NCBI GenBank assembly: GCA_910579425.1
Contig: CAJTVL010000115.1
Location: 1-10,381 of the forward strand
Source of the DNA: an uncultured Lachnospiraceae bacterium
GTDB taxonomy: Bacteria; Bacillota; Clostridia; Lachnospirales; Lachnospiraceae
Length of the DNA stretch: 10,381 bases
Direction: 5' to 3'
Shown: positions 1 to 7,171 of the stretch, piece by piece
Numbering within the stretch: the stretch's first letter is position 1
Layout of the letters: each line of letters starts with the position of its first letter
The notes under the pieces: model-generated
What the model saw: only the letters and a program-made list of their open reading frames with translations
Databases searched by the model: none
Told to the model about the DNA's origin: nothing
Position numbers and translations under genes: made by a program

Positions 1-46
1 ATGTCCCATAATCTGGACTTTAATTTCCCATCACCCCATTTCCTGA

Positions 47-247
47 CTAACACCATTTGAATTACATGGACTTCAAACATATTTTAAAGAAAGCATTATC
101 AGCGGCGAAATCCGTATGCGTAAGCCTGAAAACCGGATTTTTGCTTATGCGTTCAGGCATCTGCAATGCAATCCGCAGGAGTGTGTCTTTGTCGCTAACA
201 GCGTGCAGAACCTAAATGCGGCACAAGAGGCAGGAATCAATGCCATT
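47..247 (+). pseudogene. C-terminal remnant of a HAD-superfamily hydrolase
   Basis: The plus-strand frame after the TGA at 44-46 reads like the second half of a HAD hydrolase: a 'GLQTYF..SIISGEI' stretch, the motif III lysine in 'MRKPENRIF' (from about 116), then 'ECVFVANS' in the place of motif IV and 'NAAQEAGINAI' ending about 247. Intact members have a DD or GD pair at motif IV; here it is A-N, so the catalytic acidic residues are lost. The nucleophile motif DxDxT and cap domain are absent, an in-frame stop lies just upstream, and no start with a ribosome binding site is seen. The frame stays open to 592, but beyond about 247 it is only the antisense of the lectin lipoprotein gene and shows no HAD features. 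I read this as a decayed gene; the N-terminal half may lie left of the window in another frame. Confidence 0.65.
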
Positions 248-1415
248 CGTCATATTCGCAGATATATCCGATTTTGCCGGTCAGGGACTCTCTGGCAGCC
301 AAAACATCATCCGGCATATCCCAATAATAATATCTTCCGTCATCCTTACTGTAACGCATCATCACAAAGCCTTCCCGCACCTTTTCGCCGGCTTCTGTCA
401 GCCCCTCATAGCTTGGCTCGTTATCCGGCTGTTTCTCCCACCAGAACCCGGACCACAATGCATTATAAAGCGAAAGCATATCATACCCCAAATCCGTTCC
501 CGGCTCTAAGCAATGAAATCCATGGTTTCCCTGCCCCTGCCCGCACACGGCACCGATCCAAAACGAAATATCTGTTTTTCCCTCCTGAATAATCTGTTCC
601 TGAATCTGCTCAAACTCATCCCAGGAAGTGATGGATACAAGGTATCCTCCCTTGCGCCTGCATGCTGCCTCCGCTTCCGTCCACGTCATGTCAGTCTGTA
701 TGAGTTCGTATTGATGAGTGGCTGAAGCGACCTTTCCTGTTTTCAGCAGGGAAGAAATATCTTTGTAAATATAATAATGTTCCTCCGGCTCCTTGGATTT
801 TTCTTCCGGAAAGATGTCATGAAGCCTCTGTCTGTACTCATCCTCCGTCACAGACTCACCACCCCATTCATACAGATAATCAATGGAATACTCTGTGAGG
901 CTTTCATAATCCTCCCTGTATTCGCCACATCCAATTTGTCTCCAGAGCCCATCCTGAATCGTATACACATAATCATAATAAAAGCCCGTATTTCCTGATG
1001 CATTACATACCAGATTTCCTTTTTCAATATAATACAATCCGGAACGGTAAATGTCCACCTCATCCAATATCCCGTCATGGTATGTCAAAAGCAGGGAGCC
1101 TCCGGCACTGTATCCCGTATTGATCTCCAATTCAGGAATCGCATCCTCATCCACATAAAGGAAGCAGTAAGTACAGGTATCCCTGCCGTCTAGTGACTCC
1201 AAATACTCCAAATATGCTTTTTCCCAATCTTCCATCGGTTCTGTTCCCGCTTTCTGCGAAAGTTCCGATGGCCGATCCGGCATCGGTATCGGGGTACTGG
1301 CCAGTTGTGAGTCAGGCATCGGTTTTTGAGTTTCCATTTCCTTATTGGCACAGGCCGCCACAGACAGCGCCATGGTCAGCGCCAAAATTACTCTTGTTCC
1401 CTTTTTACAAGTCAT
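237..1415 (-). CDS. Lipoprotein with C-terminal C-type lectin domain
   Basis: Predicted surface-anchored lipoprotein of 392 residues. A short positively charged N-terminus (MTCKKGTR), a hydrophobic stretch and the lipobox 'LSVAAC' (Cys22) indicate export and lipid attachment. A Pro/Ser-rich linker follows. Residues about 62-220 form a domain with a 'YVDEDAIPEL' motif, similar to the Asp-rich 'DxDxxPEL' motif of Clostridia surface proteins. Residues about 235-388 look like a C-type lectin fold: 'MTWTEAEAACRRKGGYLVSI', 'FWIGA', the 'KQPDNEP' loop corresponding to W..GEPN/EPN calcium or sugar sites, and a closing 'GYICEY'. The start at 1415 is chosen because GGAGG lies 12 nt upstream and the signal peptide then has normal length; the frame extends to an ATG at 1475 but that adds an atypical leader. 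The ligand is unknown. The 3' end overlaps a HAD remnant on the other strand. Confidence 0.85.
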   Translation of the reverse strand: MTCKKGTRVILALTMALSVAACANKEMETQKPMPDSQLASTPIPMPDRPSELSQKAGTEPMEDWEKAYLEYLESLDGRDTCTYCFLYVDEDAIPELEINTGYSAGGSLLLTYHDGILDEVDIYRSGLYYIEKGNLVCNASGNTGFYYDYVYTIQDGLWRQIGCGEYREDYESLTEYSIDYLYEWGGESVTEDEYRQRLHDIFPEEKSKEPEEHYYIYKDISSLLKTGKVASATHQYELIQTDMTWTEAEAACRRKGGYLVSITSWDEFEQIQEQIIQEGKTDISFWIGAVCGQGQGNHGFHCLEPGTDLGYDMLSLYNALWSGFWWEKQPDNEPSYEGLTEAGEKVREGFVMMRYSKDDGRYYYWDMPDDVLAARESLTGKIGYICEYDEWH

Positions 1416-1446
1416 ATACAGCCATATCCTCCAATTCATCTTTATC

Positions 1447-1475
1447 AGTATCAATTTATTTTTTATAGAAATCAA
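1447..1475 (-). promoter_or_regulatory. Putative sigma-A promoter of the lectin lipoprotein gene
   Basis: Read on the minus strand, TTGATT (1475-1470) and GATACT (1452-1447) are separated by 17 nt of A/T-rich DNA. Each hexamer matches the consensus at 4 of 6 positions. The site lies about 30 nt upstream of the lectin ATG at 1415. It overlaps the 3' end of a doubtful short reading frame. Confidence 0.4.
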
Positions 1476-1674
1476 ACTTCTCCTGCCAAAGTTCCCCCTC
1501 CCGCTCTAACTGTGACACTCTTTTGACCAGCTTCCGGTAAGCCAATGATTCGTATCCCTTTTCCTCCAATGATAGAGACTTTGCTGGAAAAGGGATATGC
1601 CTACCTTTCCGGCGGCAATAAAATGATAAGCTTACACAATCCCCACCGTAACTTGTACCAGAATGCTCTCCCAC
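1456..1674 (-). CDS. Short hypothetical frame, possibly a gene remnant
   Basis: A 72-codon frame opening with GTG and lacking a clear ribosome binding site. The first 30 residues ('GEHSGTSYGGDCVSLSFYC') show no recognisable motif. The last 40 are charged and helical with a coiled-coil look ('LVKRVSQLEREGELWQEKF'), ending in FYKK, which recalls the C-terminal helix of MerR-type or recombinase-type proteins, but that is too weak to name a family. In frame, the reading extends upstream to a TAG near 1709 without a better start. Together with the frame at 1705-1800 it fills the 371-base interval between the lectin gene and the hydrolase gene; I see no RNA gene or clear terminator in that interval. 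It may be the 3' remnant of a deleted gene. Confidence 0.25.
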   Translation of the reverse strand: MGEHSGTSYGGDCVSLSFYCRRKGRHIPFPAKSLSLEEKGYESLAYRKLVKRVSQLEREGELWQEKFDFYKK

Positions 1675-1704
1675 ATCATAGGTTATCCTTGGAGAGTCCG
1701 TAAA

Positions 1705-1800
1705 CTAAACCGCCTTAACTGTCCTTTTATCTCTATCGCTTTTATTAATTGCTTTTCTCTCTTCCGTCTCTGTTCCCGGTGTAAAACTACGCTTCCCCAT
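1705..1800 (-). CDS. Possible 31-residue hydrophilic peptide
   Basis: An ATG at 1800 opens 31 codons beginning MGKRSFTPGTETEERK and ending KRTVKAV. It overlaps the end of the MBL-fold hydrolase gene, whose stop is at 1787-1789, in a different frame. An AGAGAGGG sequence 6 nt upstream could serve as ribosome binding site and would couple its translation to the hydrolase. The peptide is charged, has no membrane segment or signal peptide, and resembles nothing I recognise. It could be a chance frame or the start of a gene whose remainder is lost. Confidence 0.2.
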   Translation of the reverse strand: MGKRSFTPGTETEERKAINKSDRDKRTVKAV

Positions 1801-2710
1801 GCCAAACCCTCTCTCCGGAGTAAACCACCATCGCCTTTCCCACGCACTTAATCTGTCTCTGCCCCGGGTCGTCCACATAATCGTACACCTCGAACTCATC
1901 AGGATTCTCCATGATGGCAGTGGTACAGGCCAGCATATCCTGAAAATAAGTGCGGTCAATCCCCTGTATGCCGTGTCCCGGATAAACTGCCTCCACCTCA
2001 TCCAGACGGGGAGCAAACCTTTCCAGCCCATCCCTGAAAGCGCTGACCGTCATATACTCCGGATAGAAAGGATTGGGAAACCGGTCAATAATCAGTGTGG
2101 GCGTAGCCAGAACCGCATCCCCGCTGAAAAGCAGGCGGGTTCTGTGATCCAGAAACATACAGCCCCCGGCGGTGTGCCCCGGCATATGTACTATTTCTAT
2201 TCTGTCCCCGTCCCCCAAATCCAGGAACTCCCCATCCTTAAGCCCTCTCACCTGATAAGAGGCTCCGGACACAATATCTTCCTCCCGGTAAAAATCTCCC
2301 GGAGGAAGGAGCCTTCCCTCCGTTTTTTCCATCTGCGCCTTCAGATACGGCACATCATACTCGTGACAGTATACTTCCTCAAACTGTCCGTTTCCTGCGC
2401 TGTGATCTCCGTGAAAATGCGTATTTGCCACCAGCAGCGGCTTATCGGTCAGCTTCTGTACAAGCCCCTTAAGATTCCCGATTCCATACCCTGTATCAAT
2501 CAAAAGGGCTTTTTCTTCCCCCTCAACCAGGTGCATCCAGGCAGTACAGCATCCCTGGTCTACATTAAAGCACAAGTGCCATATCCCCGCATGCTCCTTG
2601 TCCGGGTAAACCAGCACGTAGGGATCCTCCGGGTACTCCTGATGCTCCCTCTCCAGCAATCCTTTCAGCCACAAATCCGTATCCGCCATATTCTTTTTCC
2701 ATGCTGACAT
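1787..2710 (-). CDS. Metallo-beta-lactamase-fold hydrolase
   Basis: A 307-residue cytoplasmic protein of the MBL-fold superfamily (glyoxalase II/beta-lactamase-like). The metal ligands are all visible: 'THFHGDHSAGN' gives H98, H100, D102 and H103; 'HMPGHTAGG' gives H179; 'FSGDAVL' gives bridging D198; 'YPGHG' gives H246; 'IDTG' near residue 72 is the usual strand before the first site. These predict a binuclear zinc or iron hydrolase. The substrate cannot be told; thioester, lactone or phosphodiester hydrolysis are all possible in the family. There is no signal peptide, which argues against a secreted antibiotic-degrading lactamase. GAGG lies 6 nt before the ATG. The gene starts 82 nt after the kinase stop with no clear terminator between, so it may be transcribed with the lantibiotic-resistance operon. 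Confidence 0.9.
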   Translation of the reverse strand: MSAWKKNMADTDLWLKGLLEREHQEYPEDPYVLVYPDKEHAGIWHLCFNVDQGCCTAWMHLVEGEEKALLIDTGYGIGNLKGLVQKLTDKPLLVANTHFHGDHSAGNGQFEEVYCHEYDVPYLKAQMEKTEGRLLPPGDFYREEDIVSGASYQVRGLKDGEFLDLGDGDRIEIVHMPGHTAGGCMFLDHRTRLLFSGDAVLATPTLIIDRFPNPFYPEYMTVSAFRDGLERFAPRLDEVEAVYPGHGIQGIDRTYFQDMLACTTAIMENPDEFEVYDYVDDPGQRQIKCVGKAMVVYSGERVWHGEA

Positions 2711-2792
2711 AATTTTCCTCTTTTCCCCCAGCTTCTAAGCCTTGGCTTTCTTAAAACTATCCTACCATAAGCCATGATTTTTTACCAGATGT

Positions 2793-4271
2793 TCACGTTC
2801 CCCCATCCATCTGTTTTCCCTCCGCCAAAAGCCACAGAGCCGCCTCCGCCCCGGCCTTATCCTCACGATTCCCGTATTCCAGGAAACCTCCCTGCTCCCC
2901 GGCAAACTTTTTCGCGATGGAAAGCCCCAGACCGGAATGCTTCCTGTCATGACGGCTTGCATCTCCGCTGTAAAATTCCTGATCGGCATACTGCAGATCC
3001 CTGGGGGAAAAACCCGGACCATAATCCCTGACCGCCGCCCTGAAATAGCTCTGTCCTTCCCGGCGCCTTACTTGTGCCGAAATCTCAATCCCTCTCTGCG
3101 GGTCGGTATGCTCTGCCCCATTACTCACAAGATTACTCCACGCACGCAGGATGTCGGGCAGATTGCATCGAACCGCTCCTTCTTTATACGCCTCTCTTTC
3201 ACTGTCTTCCTCATCATCTTCCTCACCACATCTCTCTCCCTCTGACATCCCGTTCCCAAAAACAGCAGGAACCCTCTGCGCCCCGGCGATCTGCCTTGCC
3301 ATTTTCTCCAATTCCTCTCCCAGGCTTTCGCAGGAAATTTCCGTCTGCACTGCCGCCCTCTCTTTTCCCTGCCCCGGGCCGCCCATAACCTCCTTCATAG
3401 CCTCCAAATATCCCTGGATTTCCTCCCCGCTGTCAAGGATATACCGGACACACTCCTGATCCTCCTGCGAGAGCCCGCTCTCCTTCAAGAGTTCTGCATT
3501 GCCTCTGATGATGGTAAGGGGCGTCTTGATGTCGTGAGCCAGAGCCGATAATTGTTCATGCTTTTGCTTTTCCATATCCCACTGTGCTCTCAGCGATTCC
3601 TGCAGGGCGTCCTTCATCCTGCCAAGAGAGGACATAATCCCCTCGATTTCCCTGACATCGGAAGTTCCTGTCTCAAATTCCAGATCATTTGCAGCTATCC
3701 TTTCCGTAATCCCCTGCAATGCCTGCAGCTCTTCCCCCACTTTTTTGGCAAAGCTTCTGGAAAGTAAAACCGCATTTAAAACAAACAACACCAAATCCGC
3801 TATGGGCATCAGAATTTCCGGAGACGGAAAAAGCTTGTTGAACATATCGCCGGCATATCTCATGACCAGATAATATTTCACAATACAGATATTTCCGTCC
3901 TCCAAAGGCAGGAAGCGATAAAAGCCCTTATATTCCGCATAAATATGATTTTTCTCATAGTGATCCCATGCCTTCTTTTGCTCCTGCCGGGGAAAATTCC
4001 CTTCCAGCCATTCCCCTCCGGGGCCGTAGACACCGTAGGTACACCCCTGAGGAATCCACGTTTCCAGCAAGTCCCCCGCTCTGTAAATCTCCCCGGCGTT
4101 CTCCGATAGCTGCACCTCCGCATAATTTGCAGGCAAAAGCAGCCCCGCCCCCGCCGCCCACAGCATCAGCCCAAAGACCCCCGCCGCCAGAAGAATGGTA
4201 TTGACACAAAACAGCGTCACATATTTCAGGAACAGTCCAAAGAGCGTTTTTTCTTTCCTTTTTATTTCCAT
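2793..4271 (-). CDS. Sensor histidine kinase of the lantibiotic-resistance operon
   Basis: Membrane sensor kinase of 492 residues, partner of the adjacent response regulator. TM1 lies at about 13-38 and TM2 at about 152-173, framing a roughly 110-residue extracellular sensor region. A HAMP-like linker follows (about 175-225). The phosphoacceptor H-box is 'LSALAHDIKTPLTII' with His246. The ATP-binding domain has an N-box 'SNLVSNGAEHT' (Asn384), the G1 box 'RDYGPGFS' (Asp416) and the G2 box 'HSGLGLSIAKK' (about 445-455). Between dimerisation and ATP domains there is an unusual acidic, low-complexity insert, 'EGERCGEEDDEEDSERE' (about 344-360). ATG 4271 is preferred: GGGGGA sits 10 nt upstream and it overlaps the regulator gene by 10 nt. 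An in-frame TTG at 4289 has no ribosome binding site. The signal is inferred to be an antimicrobial peptide or envelope stress. Confidence 0.93.
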   Translation of the reverse strand: MEIKRKEKTLFGLFLKYVTLFCVNTILLAAGVFGLMLWAAGAGLLLPANYAEVQLSENAGEIYRAGDLLETWIPQGCTYGVYGPGGEWLEGNFPRQEQKKAWDHYEKNHIYAEYKGFYRFLPLEDGNICIVKYYLVMRYAGDMFNKLFPSPEILMPIADLVLFVLNAVLLSRSFAKKVGEELQALQGITERIAANDLEFETGTSDVREIEGIMSSLGRMKDALQESLRAQWDMEKQKHEQLSALAHDIKTPLTIIRGNAELLKESGLSQEDQECVRYILDSGEEIQGYLEAMKEVMGGPGQGKERAAVQTEISCESLGEELEKMARQIAGAQRVPAVFGNGMSEGERCGEEDDEEDSEREAYKEGAVRCNLPDILRAWSNLVSNGAEHTDPQRGIEISAQVRRREGQSYFRAAVRDYGPGFSPRDLQYADQEFYSGDASRHDRKHSGLGLSIAKKFAGEQGGFLEYGNREDKAGAEAALWLLAEGKQMDGGT

Positions 4272-4921
4272 CTGTACCCAATCCCCCAAACTGTTTCAAT
4301 GGGATTTATCCCAAATTTCTGGAACTTTGCCCGGATATTCTTTACATGCTCCGTAATGGCTGACTCATTGCTCTCCCCATCAAATCCGAAGACATGCTCC
4401 AGGATCCTTTCCTTTGAAAAAACCTGGCCGCGGTTTAAAGCCAGATATTCGCAAATCGCATATTCGCTTTTTGTAAGCGTGATTTCCTGATCCCGGAAAT
4501 ACAGCCGCCTCTCCTGCAAAGAAAACTCCGCCTCCCCCAGAGAGACCCTGTGCCTCTTTTCTCTCTGCTCCCTGCGCAGGTGCGCCGCAACCCTTGCGCG
4601 CAGCTCCCCGATGCCGAAAGGCTTACAGATGTAATCGTCCCCGCCCATGCCGAGCCCCTCCATCAATGCGTTTTCTTCTGTCTTTGCAGTAACGAACAGG
4701 ATCGGGCAGTCCACCTTATCCCTGATTTTTCTGCACAGGTCAAAGCCGTCCATCCCGGGCATCATCACATCCAAAAGAATCAACTGATACCTTGCCAGCT
4801 TTTCATAATCTATTTTCAGGGGATCGTCCTGGAGGGTAAGCACATAGCCTTCCCTCTCCAGGGCCCTGCGGATCAGCTCCAGAATCCCTCTATCATCATC
4901 AATTGCCAAAATCTCAATCAT
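4262..4921 (-). CDS. OmpR/PhoB-family response regulator
   Basis: A 219-residue two-component regulator. The receiver domain (about 1-115) carries the acidic cluster DDD at 8-10, phosphoacceptor Asp51 in 'LLDVMMPGMDG', Thr78 and Lys100 in 'KPFG'. The C-terminal winged helix (about 125-219) has the family's 'LTKSEYAICEYLALNRGQVFS' region and ends 'ETVWGIGYRWK', typical of PhoB/OmpR DNA-binding domains, which bind tandem direct repeats. The ATG at 4921 is chosen: AAGGAAG lies just upstream and the protein then begins MIEILAIDDD as in relatives; an upstream ATG at 4939 lacks a ribosome binding site. The start overlaps the stop of the upstream permease gene by 8 nt, and its end overlaps the kinase gene, implying coupled translation. 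The TAAGG array at 7266-7305 is the inferred target. Confidence 0.95.
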   Translation of the reverse strand: MIEILAIDDDRGILELIRRALEREGYVLTLQDDPLKIDYEKLARYQLILLDVMMPGMDGFDLCRKIRDKVDCPILFVTAKTEENALMEGLGMGGDDYICKPFGIGELRARVAAHLRREQREKRHRVSLGEAEFSLQERRLYFRDQEITLTKSEYAICEYLALNRGQVFSKERILEHVFGFDGESNESAITEHVKNIRAKFQKFGINPIETVWGIGYRWK

Positions 4922-5702
4922 TGCACTTCCTTCCCTCATAAAACCGAAACCATATCCCGATTATACCACAAAGCAGAACCAGCACGGCCAAAAACACCGG
5001 AAATACGTTTTTTATGTCTCCTGAAAAAAGGAGCAATTGCTCCAGCAATTCCCCCGGCACTTGTTCCCCCGCCCTCCCGGCGCCGCCAGCCAAAAACAGG
5101 GTGGCCCCTCTGGCGCTCCATGTGCAGGGGAAAAAGAGCCATCTTCCGTCCCCCAATCCGGTGAGGAACAGGGCGGAGAGCAGAAACTGGGCCACAGAGA
5201 CGCATAGGGAAACCTGCTTTGCAAACATGAGATTCAGAAACAAATGCTCCAAATATAAAGGGATGCTTCCCATCCACAAAACCCCTCCAAGGGATAGGCA
5301 AACACCAGGGGAAATCCCCTCTCTTCCGGGCAAAAGCCCATAACCTGCCCCAAAGAAAAACACTGCTCCCAGCACCGCCAGGCCTCCCAGCCCCAGAAGG
5401 GTCAAAAGTTTTGCCAGAAAGGAATTTCTCCTTCGGACAGCCCCTCCCAAAAAGGTCTGGAAATGATTCTTCTCCTCCAGTTCCACATTTCCTGCGCACA
5501 CAATACTGACGGCAAAGGGAAGGGCTATGCCGATCACCTGGGCGTATCCGGAAATCTGCGCTTCCCTGCTCCATCCCGACACGCGGTAATAGAGCAGGAA
5601 TAATGCGCTTCCCAGCACCGGAAGTGCCAGGTGCAGGGGATAGAGAAAGGTATGCCGCATTTTCACAAGCTCCGCCCTGATACATCCGAACAATTCTCTC
5701 AT
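4914..5702 (-). CDS. lanG: LanFEG-type ABC permease, MutG-like
   Basis: Second membrane subunit (262 residues) of the lantibiotic-protection ABC transporter. Features seen: a short cytoplasmic start 'FGCIRAELVKMRHTFLYPLH', about six hydrophobic segments (roughly 20-38, 50-70, 100-125, 133-155, 160-180 and 235-255), and a conserved-looking cytoplasmic loop 'VELEEKNHFQTFLGG' between the second and third, as in MutG/NisG/SpaG permeases. In that family the two dissimilar permeases and an ATPase dimer expel or shield against type A lantibiotics at the membrane. It starts within ATGA, overlapping the preceding permease gene by 4 nt. The subfamily call rests on the motif pattern and gene order; I could not align it. 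Confidence 0.85.
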   Translation of the reverse strand: MRELFGCIRAELVKMRHTFLYPLHLALPVLGSALFLLYYRVSGWSREAQISGYAQVIGIALPFAVSIVCAGNVELEEKNHFQTFLGGAVRRRNSFLAKLLTLLGLGGLAVLGAVFFFGAGYGLLPGREGISPGVCLSLGGVLWMGSIPLYLEHLFLNLMFAKQVSLCVSVAQFLLSALFLTGLGDGRWLFFPCTWSARGATLFLAGGAGRAGEQVPGELLEQLLLFSGDIKNVFPVFLAVLVLLCGIIGIWFRFYEGRKCND

Positions 5703-6466
5703 TTCCCGCTCACCTGCCTTTCAAAGTAATTCCTGCTCCCCCACCAGAAAAGAAGAAACCACAAAAGCGCCGCTGTCACTCCGGCCAAAAGATTTTCACT
5801 TTCCATAATCTCCGGAAAATAAGTCATCTGCCCCTCCACTGCCAGAAGCCCGTTGGGAAGAATCCCCAGCACAGGACACATCAGCCGTGAGGTAATGGCT
5901 CCCGGAAAAAGCACAAACCAGGGCTTCAGAGACATGGTAACGCCAATCACAGTATAGCTTCCCATATGCACAAGAAGCATCAGAAACATCCCCATTTTCT
6001 GAGACAGGAACAGACAGAAGGGAATCTGCCACAGGGTGGTCAGCCACATGAGGATTCCTGCCGCTAACTGCATGGTTACAGACGGACGCAGGATAAAAGT
6101 GATGTGAAGCGCCCGCTCCATCACCGTTCCCACAATCAGGGTAAGAATTATGCAGCAGCACACGGCTGCCGCGGACAGCAGGGCTGCCACCAGTATTTTT
6201 GCATCCCATATCCTTTTCATGCTGCATGGCAGAGACCAGATTGTAGCGTTTTTCTTCCCCTTATCCTTTCCCCCAATGATTCCGCACAGAATCCCGATCA
6301 AACCGGGGTACAACCCCATGTACCACCAGTTGTAGCTGTCCACCGCAAAAAATGCATGGGTCAGCCATGCCGCCAAAAAAACGCTGACCAGAGGCATCAG
6401 TACCGCCAGTCCTTTCAGGAAGGTATGACGGTATTTCAAATTCTCCGCAAGAATATATTTTTTCAT
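5699..6466 (-). CDS. lanE: LanFEG-type ABC permease, MutE/EpiE-like
   Basis: First membrane subunit (255 residues) of the transporter. The N-terminus 'ILAENLKYRHTFLKGLAVLMPLVSV' and the following 'YNWWYMGLYPGLIGILCGII' with a 'KDKGKKN' turn are the recognisable pattern of lantibiotic-immunity permeases of the MutE/EpiE/SpaE group. About six membrane segments follow, ending in a Trp-rich helix and a short charged tail. Together with the MutG-like subunit it should form the transmembrane path for peptide removal. The ATG overlaps the ATPase stop as ATGA. The purine-rich end of the ATPase gene (GGAGGGGAGGG) supplies its ribosome binding site. Confidence 0.9.
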   Translation of the reverse strand: MKKYILAENLKYRHTFLKGLAVLMPLVSVFLAAWLTHAFFAVDSYNWWYMGLYPGLIGILCGIIGGKDKGKKNATIWSLPCSMKRIWDAKILVAALLSAAAVCCCIILTLIVGTVMERALHITFILRPSVTMQLAAGILMWLTTLWQIPFCLFLSQKMGMFLMLLVHMGSYTVIGVTMSLKPWFVLFPGAITSRLMCPVLGILPNGLLAVEGQMTYFPEIMESENLLAGVTAALLWFLLFWWGSRNYFERQVSGK

Positions 6467-7164
6467 CTGCCCTCCCCTCCTTTCGCCGCTATTTCCAGAA
6501 AAAGCTCTTCCAGATTTTCGCCTTCCTCCACCCTGCCCGAGTATTTTAGCTCTCCCTTTGCAATAATTCCGATGTAATCCGCTGTCTGCTGAATCTCGCT
6601 CAAAATATGGCTGGAAATAATGACAGTTATCCCTTTCTCCGGAAAGCTTCTGATCAGGCGGCGCAGCTTTTGGATCCCCAGAGGGTCCAGCCCGTTGATG
6701 GGCTCATCCAGCACCAGCAGCCTGGGGTTTCCCAGCAGGGCCAAGGCAATCCCCAGACGCTGCTTCATCCCAAGGGAAAACGCCCCAGCCCTTTTCTTTC
6801 CCGTATCCGCAATCTCCGCCTCTTCCAGCGCCTCCCTGATCCGCTCATCCGAAGCTCCTGCCAGCAGGGCCTTTACCTTCATGTTTTCCCACGCAGTCAG
6901 GTTTTCATAGATCGGCGGATTTTCAATCAGAGCGCCAATCTGTGTCAAATCCCTGCGCGACCATTTATGCCCCTGAAAGCGGATTTCCCCGCCGGAGGGC
7001 CTAAGCAGCCCTGTCATGGTCTTTAAAAGCGTGGATTTTCCGGCGCCGTTTGCCCCCAGAAGTCCGTATACACAGTTTTCCGGAACAGACATGGTGACGT
7101 TTTTCAGCGCCAAACGCCCGTGAAATTCTTTTGACAGATTTTGGGTTTCAATCATATTGTTCAT
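6463..7164 (-). CDS. lanF: LanFEG-type ABC transporter ATPase (E-loop variant)
   Basis: Nucleotide-binding subunit, 233 residues, the usual length for LanF/BcrA-type ATPases. Walker A is 'GANGAGKST' (37-45), the signature 'FSLGMKQRLGIA' (129-140), Walker B 'LLVLDEP' (149-155), D-loop 'NGLD' and the switch His in 'ISSHILSE' (186). The segment 'GALIENPPIYENLTAWEN' has Glu at about 81 where most ABC ATPases have the Q-loop glutamine. This E-loop is a known feature of LanF proteins such as NukF. It energises the two downstream permeases. The ATG is preceded by a strong GGGAGGA with 7 nt spacing. It is first in a tightly overlapped operon with the permeases, regulator and kinase. The preceding leader contains repeats and hairpins listed separately. 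Confidence 0.93.
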   Translation of the reverse strand: MNNMIETQNLSKEFHGRLALKNVTMSVPENCVYGLLGANGAGKSTLLKTMTGLLRPSGGEIRFQGHKWSRRDLTQIGALIENPPIYENLTAWENMKVKALLAGASDERIREALEEAEIADTGKKRAGAFSLGMKQRLGIALALLGNPRLLVLDEPINGLDPLGIQKLRRLIRSFPEKGITVIISSHILSEIQQTADYIGIIAKGELKYSGRVEEGENLEELFLEIAAKGGEGR

Positions 7165-7171
7165 AGAGACT

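Noticed and set aside
237..1415. C-type lectin domain as a diversity-generating retroelement target
   Set aside because: No reverse transcriptase, template repeat or accessory gene is present in the window, and no near-duplicate of the domain's 3' end was seen.
1799..2707. Open frame of 302 codons on the plus strand
   Set aside because: It is the exact antisense of the MBL-fold hydrolase, which has complete metal motifs and a good ribosome binding site; the antisense product has no recognisable motif.
4550..5164. Open frame of 204 codons on the plus strand
   Set aside because: It is antisense to the response regulator and permease genes, with no ribosome binding site and no family-like sequence.
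4936..5685. Second long minus-strand frame overlapping the MutG-like permease
   Set aside because: It is an alternative frame of the same DNA, rich in Gly, Arg and Pro without membrane segments; the permease frame fits the operon overlaps.
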